Positions 33,895 through 42,579 of a DNA stretch of 64,000 nucleotides are shown one piece after another. A model generated the notes under the pieces. The model was not told the origin of the DNA, did no database searches, and saw nothing but the letters and a program-made list of their open reading frames with translations. The position numbers and the translations under genes are program-made. The number at the start of each line of letters is the position of its first letter. The first letter of the stretch is position 1. Source of the stretch: an uncultured Campylobacter sp. (GTDB taxonomy: Bacteria; Campylobacterota; Campylobacteria; Campylobacterales; Campylobacteraceae). The stretch covers positions 26,579 through 90,578 of the forward strand of contig NZ_CALKZP010000037.1 of the NCBI RefSeq assembly GCF_938002845.1, read 5' to 3'.

Positions 33895-35643
33895 CTATTT
33901 GCCGAGGCAAAAATTGCTAAACATTTCGTCTAGAATCTCGTCTCGCTCAAATGGACGCGAAATACGTGCAATCGCCTCAATCGCGCGATTTATCTCAAAT
34001 GCAAAAAGCTCAAGCTCGCCGCAAGCCAGGCGCTCGCTCGCATTTTTAAGAGCCGCAAGCGCGCTCTCACAAGATAGAATTTGCCGCTCGTTGCTTAGCA
34101 TAAGGCCATCGAAATTTTGAGAATTTAAGTAGCTCTCAAGTGCGGTTAAAATTTTATCCACGCCCTCGTTTGCAGAAATTTCAAGTGGCGTAAAAATGGA
34201 ATTTGCCTGGGTATTTTGCCCAGCAGAATTTATTGCAGAGCTACTAGGCGCGATGGAATTTACAGGATTTTGTTTGGAATCATCTTTCGTAAAATTCCCC
34301 GCAGCACAGCTTGCAGTAACGCGCTCGGTATTTGGCGACACTAGTCCCGCTTTTGCGGCGGAATTCTGCCCCACCAGATTTATGGAATTCGCAAGAGCTA
34401 TTTGGCTTGTAGGCGCGGAATTTGTGGAAGTAGAATTTTGCGCGCTTAAGTCAGGCTTTAAATTTTTAGCTTTTAAATTCTGCACGCAGGAATTTAAAGA
34501 AGCGTCGCAGGTCCGACTTTGCTTTAAATTTTCGGCTGTGAAATTCTCTGATATGGGATTTTCGGCTGCGAAATTTTTTTCAGAAAAAGCCTCTAAATCC
34601 TCGTCAAGATCCTCCACGCTAGGATGAAATTTACGCGGCAAGTCGCATTTATTTAAAACGTAGATGATTTTTTTGTCTTTTTGTTCGCGCAGTATTTTTA
34701 GGATCTGCGCGTCCTCGGCGTCCCATTCGCGACTTGCGTCAAACACCGCCAAAATCACGTCTGCCTCGCTTGCAGCGCGAAGAGAATATGAAATGCCGAT
34801 ACTTTCGAGCTTTGAGCCGCTATGTCTGATACCTGCAGTATCGACTATACGGATTAGATGAGTGCCTATCTGCAGGCTTTCTTCGATGAGATCGCGCGTA
34901 GTGCCCGCTTCGTCGCTCACGATAGCGCGACTAAAGCTCAGCATAGAATTTAAAATGCTTGATTTACCGACATTGGGCTTGCCTACGATCGCTACTTTAA
35001 AGCCCTCGATTAGCCCTTTGCGACTGCGGCTTATGCGGGTGATTTTTTCCAGGCTTTTTATATTTTCATCCAGCATCTTTTGCGAGCTTTGCAGCACGTC
35101 AGAAGGCAGATCGTCCTCTGCGTAGTCGATGCAAACCTCGACAAAAGCTAGCGTCTTAACCAGAGCCGCGCGCAGATTTGCGACGAAGTCTGCTAGCTCG
35201 CCGCGCAGGTTTCTAGCTAAAATTTTAGCCGCACTTTGCGAGCGCGAATTTATAAGATCGCTTATGGCTTCCGCTTTGCTAAGATCTATTTTACCGTTTA
35301 AAAACGCTCGCTTACTAAACTCGCCCGGATTTGCTATGCGCGCGCCCAGAGCCAGCACGGCATCTAACGCCAAGGACGAAGCCGTAAAGCCGCCGTGGGT
35401 CTGCACTTCTACGACATCCTCGCCGGTAAAGCTATGCGGAGCCTTAAAATATATCAAAATCGCCTCACCGAACGCTTCGCCACTCGCATCAAAAAGATTC
35501 ACAAGCGTAGCATAGCGAGGGCGCAAAGAGCTGCGATGTGAAAGGCTTAGAGCGATAGATAGCGCTTCCTCGCCTGAAATTCTAACTATGCAAATTCCGC
35601 CGATGCCGTGAGCCGTAGCGATAGCGGCGATAGTCTCGCTCAC
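33895..35643 (-). CDS. mnmE: tRNA modification GTPase MnmE with 145-residue insert
   Basis: With MnmG it makes the cmnm5 group at U34 of several tRNAs. It has an N-terminal tetrahydrofolate-binding domain, a G domain with GKPNVGKSS (221-229), DEAGTTRD, DTAGIR and NKCD (331-334), and the C-terminal Cys motif FCLGK. At 582 residues it is about 140 longer than usual. The excess (about 340-486) lies between the NKCD motif and the ISANEG loop (G5), near the guanine pocket. The insert is Asn/Ser/Ala-rich, starts with five-residue repeats (NFAAE, NPISE, NFTAE, NLKQS) and is in frame. Confidence 0.93.
   Translation of the reverse strand: MSETIAAIATAHGIGGICIVRISGEEALSIALSLSHRSSLRPRYATLVNLFDASGEAFGEAILIYFKAPHSFTGEDVVEVQTHGGFTASSLALDAVLALGARIANPGEFSKRAFLNGKIDLSKAEAISDLINSRSQSAAKILARNLRGELADFVANLRAALVKTLAFVEVCIDYAEDDLPSDVLQSSQKMLDENIKSLEKITRISRSRKGLIEGFKVAIVGKPNVGKSSILNSMLSFSRAIVSDEAGTTRDLIEESLQIGTHLIRIVDTAGIRHSGSKLESIGISYSLRAASEADVILAVFDASREWDAEDAQILKILREQKDKKIIYVLNKCDLPRKFHPSVEDLDEDLEAFSEKNFAAENPISENFTAENLKQSRTCDASLNSCVQNLKAKNLKPDLSAQNSTSTNSAPTSQIALANSINLVGQNSAAKAGLVSPNTERVTASCAAGNFTKDDSKQNPVNSIAPSSSAINSAGQNTQANSIFTPLEISANEGVDKILTALESYLNSQNFDGLMLSNERQILSCESALAALKNASERLACGELELFAFEINRAIEAIARISRPFERDEILDEMFSNFCLGK
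34186..34626 (-). repeat. AAATTT-punctuated in-frame insert in mnmE
   Basis: About 440 bp with some eighteen AAATTT/GAATTT-type words. Around 34526, 34541, 34556 and 34571 they recur at exactly 15-bp spacing, giving a five-residue peptide repeat. It encodes a low-complexity segment not expected in the GTPase domain. Confidence 0.65.
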
Positions 35644-35645
35644 GA

Positions 35646-36401
35646 TTAGCTTTTTTCGTCTACGATGACGATTTTGCCGCTACGCGTGGATTTGATGCCC
35701 ACGAAACGATCCGGATATGCTTGTTTTAGCTTGTCGGCTACGATTTTGATAAATGCGCCATCAAAAGCCTTCGTGACGATACGCTCATTTCCAGAGCGCT
35801 CCACGAGTGCATTTACATAAGAATCGATAAATCGTTCTTGATTTTGTAAAAATTCCGCGATTTCAAAAACCACAGCAAGATCATATCTGATGCTAATCCA
35901 GTTGTAAATCATATACGAAAGAGCCTTGTAGCGGTGCCCCTCTTTGCCTATCAAAAGCGCGCTATCCTCGCCTTGTAGCTTGATATAGACGGTATTTTCG
36001 TCGATTTTGCTAACATCGCTAACTTCGATCTTAAACTCGCTTGATCTAAAAAGCGCAGATAGCTTCTCTTTGATATCGGATAGAATTTCATCCGTCACAG
36101 CGCCCTTTTGCTTTTCTTTGCGATGTTTAGAATGCATGGCGCGCGGACTTTGAGACTCTGATTTGTCGCTCTGCTTTTTCTCCGCTTTGCCAACTTTATT
36201 TTGTGGGGCGTTAAGTTCCGGATTTTCGCTAAATTTTTCCCCTTCCAAAACCGCTTCTATTACAGCATTTTTCTTAAAAAGGCCCAAAAATCCGCCGCTT
36301 GGATGCTGCAGCACGCGCACGTTAAGCTGCGTTACTGAGCATCCCAGCTCAGCTGCTGCTTTATTATATGCGTCTTTTAAATTTTCTGCTTCAATTATCA
36401 T
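35646..36401 (-). CDS. jag: Jag/KhpB RNA-binding protein
   Basis: A 251-residue protein with an N-terminal Jag_N domain (IIEAENLKDAYNKAAAELG, with HPSGGFLGLFKKNA), a charged linker, a KH-like domain (about 135-185, LLIGKEGHRYKAL) and an R3H domain (about 190-250). It binds RNA and, by its conserved place after yidC, is linked to membrane-protein biogenesis or cell-envelope control. It is two bases upstream of mnmE. Confidence 0.9.
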   Translation of the reverse strand: MIIEAENLKDAYNKAAAELGCSVTQLNVRVLQHPSGGFLGLFKKNAVIEAVLEGEKFSENPELNAPQNKVGKAEKKQSDKSESQSPRAMHSKHRKEKQKGAVTDEILSDIKEKLSALFRSSEFKIEVSDVSKIDENTVYIKLQGEDSALLIGKEGHRYKALSYMIYNWISIRYDLAVVFEIAEFLQNQERFIDSYVNALVERSGNERIVTKAFDGAFIKIVADKLKQAYPDRFVGIKSTRSGKIVIVDEKS

Positions 36402-38041
36402 GATTTTTTCTCCGCTATTTGAGCTTGTTTATGCCTAGCAAAGGCTTTATTAATGACGTATTGCTGGATAATGGAGCAGAAGTTATTGACCGTCCAGTAT
36501 AACGTAAGACCAGCAGGGAACATCACAAAAAATACCGTAAAAATGAGCGGTAAGAATTTCATCATCTTCTCTTGCATCGGATCGGTAAATGTAGTCGGCG
36601 TAATCTTTTGCTGTAAAAACATCAAAATTCCCATCGTAATCGGCAGGATGTAATATGGATCTTTAAGCGACAGATCGTGGATCCACAGCGCCCACTCCGC
36701 GCCCTTTAGCTCGATCGCATTAAGCAGCACGCGGTAGATCGCGAAAAATACCGGTATCTGAAGTAAAATCGGCAAGCAGCCGCCCATCGGATTGGCGCCG
36801 TTTTTCTTATACAGATCCATCATATGCATCTGCAGCTTTTGCTTATCATCCTTGTATTTTTCTTGAAGCTCTTTCATCTTGGGCGCCAGATCTTTTAGCT
36901 TATTCATAGATAGCATTCCCTTGTAACTTAGCGGGAATAAGATTAGGCGGATGATGAGCGTAAGCACGACGATCGACCAGCCCCAGTTACCGATATAGCC
37001 GTGCAACCAGTTTAGAAATTTAAACATCGGGCGGGCGATGAAGGTAAACCAGCCATATTCGATAATGTGCGTAAGAGCAGGATTTATCGAGCTTAGCGTC
37101 GCGTGATCTTTCGCGCCGATATAGCCCGTAAGACTAAGATCACCGTCTGAGCCTATGAAAACCTGCGAAATTTTATCCGCGTCGGTCACGGTCACATCCA
37201 TATTGTTGCCATAAAATAGCGTCGTATAATAACGATCCGAGCTTGCAGCGATATTTGCACCACTTATTCGCTCGTTTTTATCCACGTCGCCATCTTTAAA
37301 AATTTCTACGCTTTCGTTTATAGCCTGCGAGCCCGTAAAAAATGAAGCGATTTTATCTGAAATTCCAGCGTCGCCCGGTTTTCCTACAATGACGCCGTGA
37401 ACCGTATAGCTATCTACTTCTACGTTCGGGCGCGAGCCGGGGCTGATAAAATAACGCGCATTGCCGCTTAACTTTAGATCCAATTTATAACTACCATTCG
37501 GATAAAAGGTAAGAATTTTATTTATGCTAACGGCGCCTAAACTTTGACTTAATGTAACGCTAGCCTCTCCGTTTCGTGCGTCCAGCTCGCCAGATGAGGC
37601 GCTGTAAGGAGTATCGAAAGCCATTGCATTCAACGCCGCGTCCTCGAAGCGCATCTCAAGCGGTTTAGAATGCGATTTAGGATCGATCAAATTTATCGCA
37701 TCGCCGTTTTCGTCACGGAATTTCGCATCGTTTAACACATATGAGCTTATGCGACCAAGTCCGTCGATCGTGAAATTTGCTTCTTTGCCAACCACGCGCA
37801 CTAACGGTGCAGAGATGGAATTTGCGGTATTTAAATTCGCTCCCTGCGCGCTCACGCCAGCGGCGGTAGTTTGCGGAGCGGACTTGGCGGCATTTTTTTG
37901 CGCGATTTGCGCTGCGGTTGCGTTTGCCTCCATAGCGGCGCGAATTTTTGATAAATAAAAATGATCGTAAGCTACGAAAAATATGAGCGCAGTTGCTATT
38001 GCAATAGCAAGGCGCTTTGATTGAGGAAGTTTATCTAGCAC
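36398..38041 (-). CDS. yidC: Membrane protein insertase YidC
   Basis: A 547-residue Oxa1/YidC insertase of the Gram-negative type: N-terminal membrane helix (about 8-25), large periplasmic beta-domain (to about 330) and the conserved membrane core with the PLSYKGMLSMNKLKDLAPKM hairpin, NPMGGCLPILLQIPVFFAIY and FFVMFPAGLTLYW. A short Ala/Gln/Asn-rich stretch (about 35-75) follows the first helix. It inserts inner-membrane proteins with or without SecYEG. It overlaps yidD by 11 bases and jag by 4. Confidence 0.95.
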   Translation of the reverse strand: MLDKLPQSKRLAIAIATALIFFVAYDHFYLSKIRAAMEANATAAQIAQKNAAKSAPQTTAAGVSAQGANLNTANSISAPLVRVVGKEANFTIDGLGRISSYVLNDAKFRDENGDAINLIDPKSHSKPLEMRFEDAALNAMAFDTPYSASSGELDARNGEASVTLSQSLGAVSINKILTFYPNGSYKLDLKLSGNARYFISPGSRPNVEVDSYTVHGVIVGKPGDAGISDKIASFFTGSQAINESVEIFKDGDVDKNERISGANIAASSDRYYTTLFYGNNMDVTVTDADKISQVFIGSDGDLSLTGYIGAKDHATLSSINPALTHIIEYGWFTFIARPMFKFLNWLHGYIGNWGWSIVVLTLIIRLILFPLSYKGMLSMNKLKDLAPKMKELQEKYKDDKQKLQMHMMDLYKKNGANPMGGCLPILLQIPVFFAIYRVLLNAIELKGAEWALWIHDLSLKDPYYILPITMGILMFLQQKITPTTFTDPMQEKMMKFLPLIFTVFFVMFPAGLTLYWTVNNFCSIIQQYVINKAFARHKQAQIAEKKS

Positions 38042-38378
38042 TATTTTCTCCTAGTCGTATGACGTAATATCTATTTTTTTTATATGGTATGAACCAAAGC
38101 TTAAATTTATCCGCAGAGGCATTGCTGCTGCGGATTTTAGAAAATACGCAAAATTTGAAATTTCGCGCGATTATCGGATAATCTATACCACCGCTAAAGA
38201 GCGGATTGCATCTTAAAATTCTAGCCGTTACAGCGCAGAGCGCGCCAAAGACGCCGTTAAACTTAAACTCATAAAGCGCGTATTCCGAACAGCTCGGATA
38301 ATAACGGCAACAGCGCGGTAGCAAAGGCGAAATAAATTTTCGATAAAACCCGATCGCTGCTATAAAAAATCTCTTCAT
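38031..38378 (-). CDS. yidD: Membrane insertion efficiency factor YidD
   Basis: A 115-residue protein with the family signature LPRCCRYYPSCSEYA (the cysteines are typical) and an amphipathic N-terminal helix. It helps YidC-dependent insertion at the inner membrane. The C-terminal half is longer and more basic than in short homologues. It overlaps rnpA by four bases. Confidence 0.92.
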   Translation of the reverse strand: MKRFFIAAIGFYRKFISPLLPRCCRYYPSCSEYALYEFKFNGVFGALCAVTARILRCNPLFSGGIDYPIIARNFKFCVFSKIRSSNASADKFKLWFIPYKKNRYYVIRLGENSAR

Positions 38379-38710
38379 TTTACTGCGCCGATCTTTTTAA
38401 ACGCCCATTTTAAATTTCGCTCAATGTCTTCAAAGCTCATATCTATGATCCGCTTTTTTGCGATTAATATAAAAATTCCGCTAACAATGGCGTCTTTTTG
38501 ATTATAAAACGCGGCGCGCAAACGCCTTTTGGCGCGGTTTCGCGTGACCGAATTGCCTATTTTTTTACTGGCGACCGCGCTAAATCTGCGTTGCTCGCTC
38601 GCCAAAAAATACACGACAGCGCATTCGCAATGCCACTTCGCCCCGTTTTTATAAACATCCGAAAAAACTCTACTGTCGCTTACCGCAGCGAACTCGCCTA
38701 CGCAGCCAAT
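38375..38710 (-). CDS. rnpA: RNase P protein component, non-canonical start likely
   Basis: The protein subunit of RNase P, which helps mature tRNA 5' ends. The conserved part is clear: FSDVYKNGAKWHCE, VASKKIGNSVTRNRAKRRLR and LKWAFKKIG. The first in-frame GTG (38614) comes after FSDVYKNGAKWHCECAV, which belongs to the conserved domain. Upstream in frame there is no ATG, GTG or TTG before a stop at 38725; the only near-start codon is ATT at 38708-38710, inside the end of rpmH, which gives 111 residues, the family length. I therefore extend to 38710 with reserve; a call from the GTG at 38614 (79 residues) would lack the N-terminal strand. Confidence 0.75.
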   Translation of the reverse strand: MGCVGEFAAVSDSRVFSDVYKNGAKWHCECAVVYFLASEQRRFSAVASKKIGNSVTRNRAKRRLRAAFYNQKDAIVSGIFILIAKKRIIDMSFEDIERNLKWAFKKIGAVK

Positions 38711-38832
38711 CTTCTTCTGCCTTTAGCGCGTCTTGCGCTTAAAACTCTGCGGCCGTTTTTTGTTTTCATACGGACGCGAAAGCCGTGAGTGCGCTTTTTA
38801 GGGGTATTGTGGGGTTGGTACGTTCTTTTCAT
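38698..38832 (-). CDS. rpmH: Ribosomal protein bL34
   Basis: A 44-residue, strongly basic protein starting MKRTYQPHNTPKKRTHGFR and ending RRRLAA, which is bL34 almost to consensus. It heads the conserved rpmH-rnpA-yidD-yidC-jag-mnmE operon. The stop codon lies within the proposed 5' end of rnpA, so the two are translationally coupled. Confidence 0.95.
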   Translation of the reverse strand: MKRTYQPHNTPKKRTHGFRVRMKTKNGRRVLSARRAKGRRRLAA

Positions 38833-38863
38833 AACTGTTCCTTAAAGAAAATGTAAAGCGGAG

Positions 38864-38871
38864 ATTTTATA
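38864..38871 (-). promoter_or_regulatory. Probable -10 region of rpmH operon
   Basis: TATAAAAT on the minus strand, about 32 bases upstream of the rpmH ATG, with AAGGAACAG ribosome binding sequence in between. Upstream is T-rich without a clear -35 box. Confidence 0.45.
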
Positions 38872-38907
38872 GAAACTTTACTTAAAAACCGATAAACAAA
38901 AGCAGCC

Positions 38908-39261
38908 CTAGCGCCGATAAGCGTCGACTTGCAGCTTTTTACGGCGCAGTTTTAAGCCCTTCTCATTTTTATTGTTTCGCTCTTTGATATCTTGCATCGG
39001 CTGTTTTTTCATCGAAAAATCATCGTGGTCGCCTAGGCCTTTTGATTCACGTTGCAAATTATTTTGCAGGCTTTGCCGATCTAATTCATTTTTTTGACGA
39101 TTTAGCATAATTTCATTATGGTTTTTCTCAAATTCTGATTGTTTATCGTTCGCAACGTAAGCGCTGGCACCAAAGCTTACTGAGTCATCTTGCGCACTTA
39201 GTACCATAGAATCAGCAAATATCGCACCGCAAAGCAGCCAAAATATCAAAGCCTTTTTCAT
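38908..39261 (-). CDS. Small secreted helical protein, unknown
   Basis: A 117-residue protein with a signal peptide (about 1-16, ending IFADS). The mature part is very rich in Asn, Gln, Lys, Glu and Arg and probably helical or coiled-coil (about 45-110). No family recognised. It overlaps the outer-membrane efflux gene by four bases and is last in the macA-macB operon, so it may accompany that export system; this is inference from position. Confidence 0.65.
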   Translation of the reverse strand: MKKALIFWLLCGAIFADSMVLSAQDDSVSFGASAYVANDKQSEFEKNHNEIMLNRQKNELDRQSLQNNLQRESKGLGDHDDFSMKKQPMQDIKERNNKNEKGLKLRRKKLQVDAYRR

Positions 39262-40616
39262 TTGCGTTTAAATTTGCCTGCCATCGCGCGATAGATCGCC
39301 GCCTCATTTTGTAGCGTCAAATATCTTTGATTTAGCTCGTTTATCTTAGCATTTACGGCGTCAGTGCGGGCTTCTAGCATATCCTTTAGCTCGCTTGAAC
39401 CTGCTTCGTATTTCGCAGCGTAAAGATCGGCAATGCGCGCCTTTTCATCGTAAGCAGCGCTTAAATTTTTAAGGCTAGCCAGATTGATCTGGTAAATTCT
39501 ATATAAATTTAGCACCTCATTAGTAGCGTTAGAGAGCGTCTGTTCGTAATTTACGACGTTTTTGCGAAAAGCGATCTCCGAAATTTTAAGGCGGTTTTCA
39601 ACCCTCGCATAATCCAAAAACGGCAGACTTATGCTTACGTTGCCACTTAAAAAATTTAGCTTGAAGCTATCGTTAGCGCTCACGCCTTGCCCATTAGTAA
39701 GCCCTGCGCCTAAATTTACGCTAGGAAAAAAATTTAACTTAGCGGTCTGTTCGTCGTAAAAGCTGGAATTTAACCTAGCGATCGCAGCTCTAATGTCGGG
39801 GCGATTAGCAAGCGCCGTGTAAGGCACATTTAGATCAACGCCTTGGAATTCTATGGAATTTATCGAATCTGTGTTATCATCAAATTGCAAGCTGGAGGAG
39901 ATGAGATTTCTCATATATTTATGATTATCCTCAATATTTTTTTGAATGCTTAATACCTTGTTTTCAAGCCCTAGAATAGAATTTTGAATCTGCCTGTAAT
40001 CTAGCTGCTCGGACTTGCCGTAATCGTATTTTGCCTTGATTATCTTTTCGATCTCTCGGTAATCGCTTAAATTCTGTTTTGTCCATTTTAGGGAATCGTT
40101 TAAATAAAGCATCTCGAAGTAGCCGCTTACGACGGAATTTATAAGAGTCAGGCGAGTATTTTCAAGGTCAAACTCGCTGGCTTTAGCGTTCCAGCCCTCG
40201 GCATTTACCGCCGAGCGGATCTTGCCGAAAAGATCAAGCTCATAGCTTACATTAAAACCTGAGCTATAGGTTTTGTTCCAATTCGAGCCGGTGCTTATGT
40301 CGCGATTAGCGCCCGCACTCCACGAGCTACTTAGCGTAGGAAAAAGATCAGCCCTACTTAGCCCTAAATTTGCATAAGCACTCTCAACATTTAAAGCCGC
40401 TGTTTTTAGATCATAGTTATTCGCAAGAGCTTGATCTACAAGCTTATTTAGGTATGATTCGCCATATTTTTTATACCACAGCGTATCGATTTCATAGCTT
40501 GCATTTTCGTCCTTGAAATGCTCTACAGGTTTAAATTCGACCTCACTTTGATTTGAGGCACAACCGCCGATAAAAACAGCTAAAACGCCGCTTAAAATTA
40601 CTTTGGAATTTATCAT
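39258..40616 (-). CDS. Outer-membrane efflux lipoprotein (TolC/NodT family)
   Basis: A 452-residue outer-membrane factor with a lipobox (IGGCAS, Cys about 19), two repeated outer-membrane-efflux domains rich in long helices, and the family motif LANRPDIRAA near the start of the second repeat (about residue 260). It would form the exit duct for the MacA-MacB pump encoded upstream, spaced by 13 bases. Confidence 0.9.
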   Translation of the reverse strand: MINSKVILSGVLAVFIGGCASNQSEVEFKPVEHFKDENASYEIDTLWYKKYGESYLNKLVDQALANNYDLKTAALNVESAYANLGLSRADLFPTLSSSWSAGANRDISTGSNWNKTYSSGFNVSYELDLFGKIRSAVNAEGWNAKASEFDLENTRLTLINSVVSGYFEMLYLNDSLKWTKQNLSDYREIEKIIKAKYDYGKSEQLDYRQIQNSILGLENKVLSIQKNIEDNHKYMRNLISSSLQFDDNTDSINSIEFQGVDLNVPYTALANRPDIRAAIARLNSSFYDEQTAKLNFFPSVNLGAGLTNGQGVSANDSFKLNFLSGNVSISLPFLDYARVENRLKISEIAFRKNVVNYEQTLSNATNEVLNLYRIYQINLASLKNLSAAYDEKARIADLYAAKYEAGSSELKDMLEARTDAVNAKINELNQRYLTLQNEAAIYRAMAGKFKRK

Positions 40617-40629
40617 GTTCTCTCCTTGT

Positions 40630-42558
40630 TTATTCTTGTGCTAAAGCATCTATCGGATTTAATCTGCTGGCGTTTCTTGCCGGCAGATAGCCGAAAACTA
40701 TGCCGATCGCAGACGACGCCGCAAAGGCGATCACGAAAGGCGCGGTAGTAAATTTCATCGCAAAATCGAGACTTATGGTATTAAATGCAAATCCAAGCGC
40801 CAAAGCGATTAAAATTCCCAAAGCTCCACCGAGCGAGCAAAGCAAGATCGCCTCTATCAAAAACTGCTGCAAAATGTTGGATTGCTTCGCGCCGATCGCC
40901 ATCCTAATGCCGATCTCGCGCGTGCGCTCGGTGACGCTTACGAGCATTATATTCATCACGCCGATACCGCCCACGACGAGTGAGATCACCGCGATCGATG
41001 AGATCAGAATCGTCATCGTGCCGGTAGTGCTTTGTATTGTTTGTTTGATAGTATCTGCGTTCATCGTATGAAAATCCCGCGAGCCGTGTCTTTGGATAAG
41101 CAGCTGAGTTAGGCTCTCTTCGGCCACTTGAGTATTGACATCGTCTTTGATTTTGATGGTGATAGAGCTGATTTTTCGATTGCCCGTGATTTTATTCATC
41201 ACGGTTGAGTACGGCGCGTAAATTCTTAAATTTTCGTTGCTTCCGAAGGCGTTTTTATCCTTGCCCGAAACTCCTATGATCTTAAGTGGCTTACCCGAAA
41301 ATAAAATCGTCTTACCGATCGGATCTGAATTTTTAAAAAACGTTTTTTTAGTGTTTGGATCGATAATCGCGACAGAGGCAGAATTTTTAATATCATCGTC
41401 GCTAAAATTTCTACCATCTTCTATATCTATGCCATTAACCGCCAAAGAATTCACGCCACCACCGCGCAGTTGAGCCTTGGAGCTTAAATTCGCATATGTT
41501 GCCGTACCGCTTGCAGAAGCATTTGGTGTGGCATAATCGACGTAGGGCTGGCGCGCCAAAACTTTAGAATCGCTTATCGTAAGGGTGCTCACGAAGCCCG
41601 CACGCACGTCGCCGAAATTTTTACCGGGAAAGATATCGATCGTATTGGTGCCAATTTTACGGATCTCGGATAAAATTTTCTCCTCCGAACCCTTACCGAG
41701 AGCTACTACGCAGATAACAGACGCAATGCCGATGATGATGCCTAGCATCGTCAAAATCGATCTTAGTTTATGCGAAAATATCGCGCTAATCGACATTTTA
41801 AAGCTCTCGATCAGCTGATCTTTGCAAAATATAAAGGAATTTTTAGTTTTAATCTGCTCTTTTTTGCGCTCAAAAACCCGTTCCGTCTTTCTTTTATCAC
41901 TTAAAATTTTACCGTCTTTTATCTCGATGATACGATCCGCAAATTCCGCAATATGCGCATCATGCGTAACTATGATGATGGTGTGGCCCTCTTTATGCAG
42001 CGTCGTTAAAATTTGCATCACCGTCTCACCGCTTTTGCTATCAAGCGCGCCGGTGGGCTCATCGGCCAAAATCACTTCGCCGCCGTTTATCAGAGCGCGA
42101 GCGATACTTACGCGCTGCTGCTGCCCGCCGCTAAGCTTGCTCGGTAAATTTTTGGTGCGATCGCCAAGCTCCAGCTTATCCAAAAGCTCCACCGCTCTTT
42201 TCGTCCGTTCGCTCGCCCCTACGCCCGCATACACCGCAGGTAGCGAGACGTTTGCGGTCGCGTCCATCGTAGCGATGAGATTATATTTTTGAAAGACGAA
42301 GCCGAATTTTTTACTTCTAAGCGCCGCAAGCTCGTCGCCGCTTAAATTCGCGGTCTCGCGACCTTCGATCTTGTAGCTTCCGCTACTTGGCGTATCGATG
42401 CAGCCGATTATATTCATCAGCGTGGATTTTCCGCTTCCGGATTGCCCGATTATAGATATAAACTCGCCCGCTTCGATATTTAAGCTTACGTCCTTTAGTA
42501 CGTGGATTTCGTTATCGCCGAGAATGAATTTTTTGTTTATATCTTTAAGCTCTAGCAT
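40630..42558 (-). CDS. macB: MacB-type ABC transporter
   Basis: A 642-residue fusion of an N-terminal ATPase (Walker A GQSGSGKST about 38-46, signature LSGGQQQR, Walker B VILADEPTGALD) and a C-terminal FtsX/MacB membrane domain with four helices and a large periplasmic domain (about 300-520). It drives tripartite export of macrolides, peptides or lipopeptides together with MacA and an outer-membrane duct; the substrate here is unknown. All three partners are adjacent. Confidence 0.92.
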   Translation of the reverse strand: MLELKDINKKFILGDNEIHVLKDVSLNIEAGEFISIIGQSGSGKSTLMNIIGCIDTPSSGSYKIEGRETANLSGDELAALRSKKFGFVFQKYNLIATMDATANVSLPAVYAGVGASERTKRAVELLDKLELGDRTKNLPSKLSGGQQQRVSIARALINGGEVILADEPTGALDSKSGETVMQILTTLHKEGHTIIIVTHDAHIAEFADRIIEIKDGKILSDKRKTERVFERKKEQIKTKNSFIFCKDQLIESFKMSISAIFSHKLRSILTMLGIIIGIASVICVVALGKGSEEKILSEIRKIGTNTIDIFPGKNFGDVRAGFVSTLTISDSKVLARQPYVDYATPNASASGTATYANLSSKAQLRGGGVNSLAVNGIDIEDGRNFSDDDIKNSASVAIIDPNTKKTFFKNSDPIGKTILFSGKPLKIIGVSGKDKNAFGSNENLRIYAPYSTVMNKITGNRKISSITIKIKDDVNTQVAEESLTQLLIQRHGSRDFHTMNADTIKQTIQSTTGTMTILISSIAVISLVVGGIGVMNIMLVSVTERTREIGIRMAIGAKQSNILQQFLIEAILLCSLGGALGILIALALGFAFNTISLDFAMKFTTAPFVIAFAASSAIGIVFGYLPARNASRLNPIDALAQE

Positions 42559-42579
42559 CTTTACACCATAAAATTTTAA

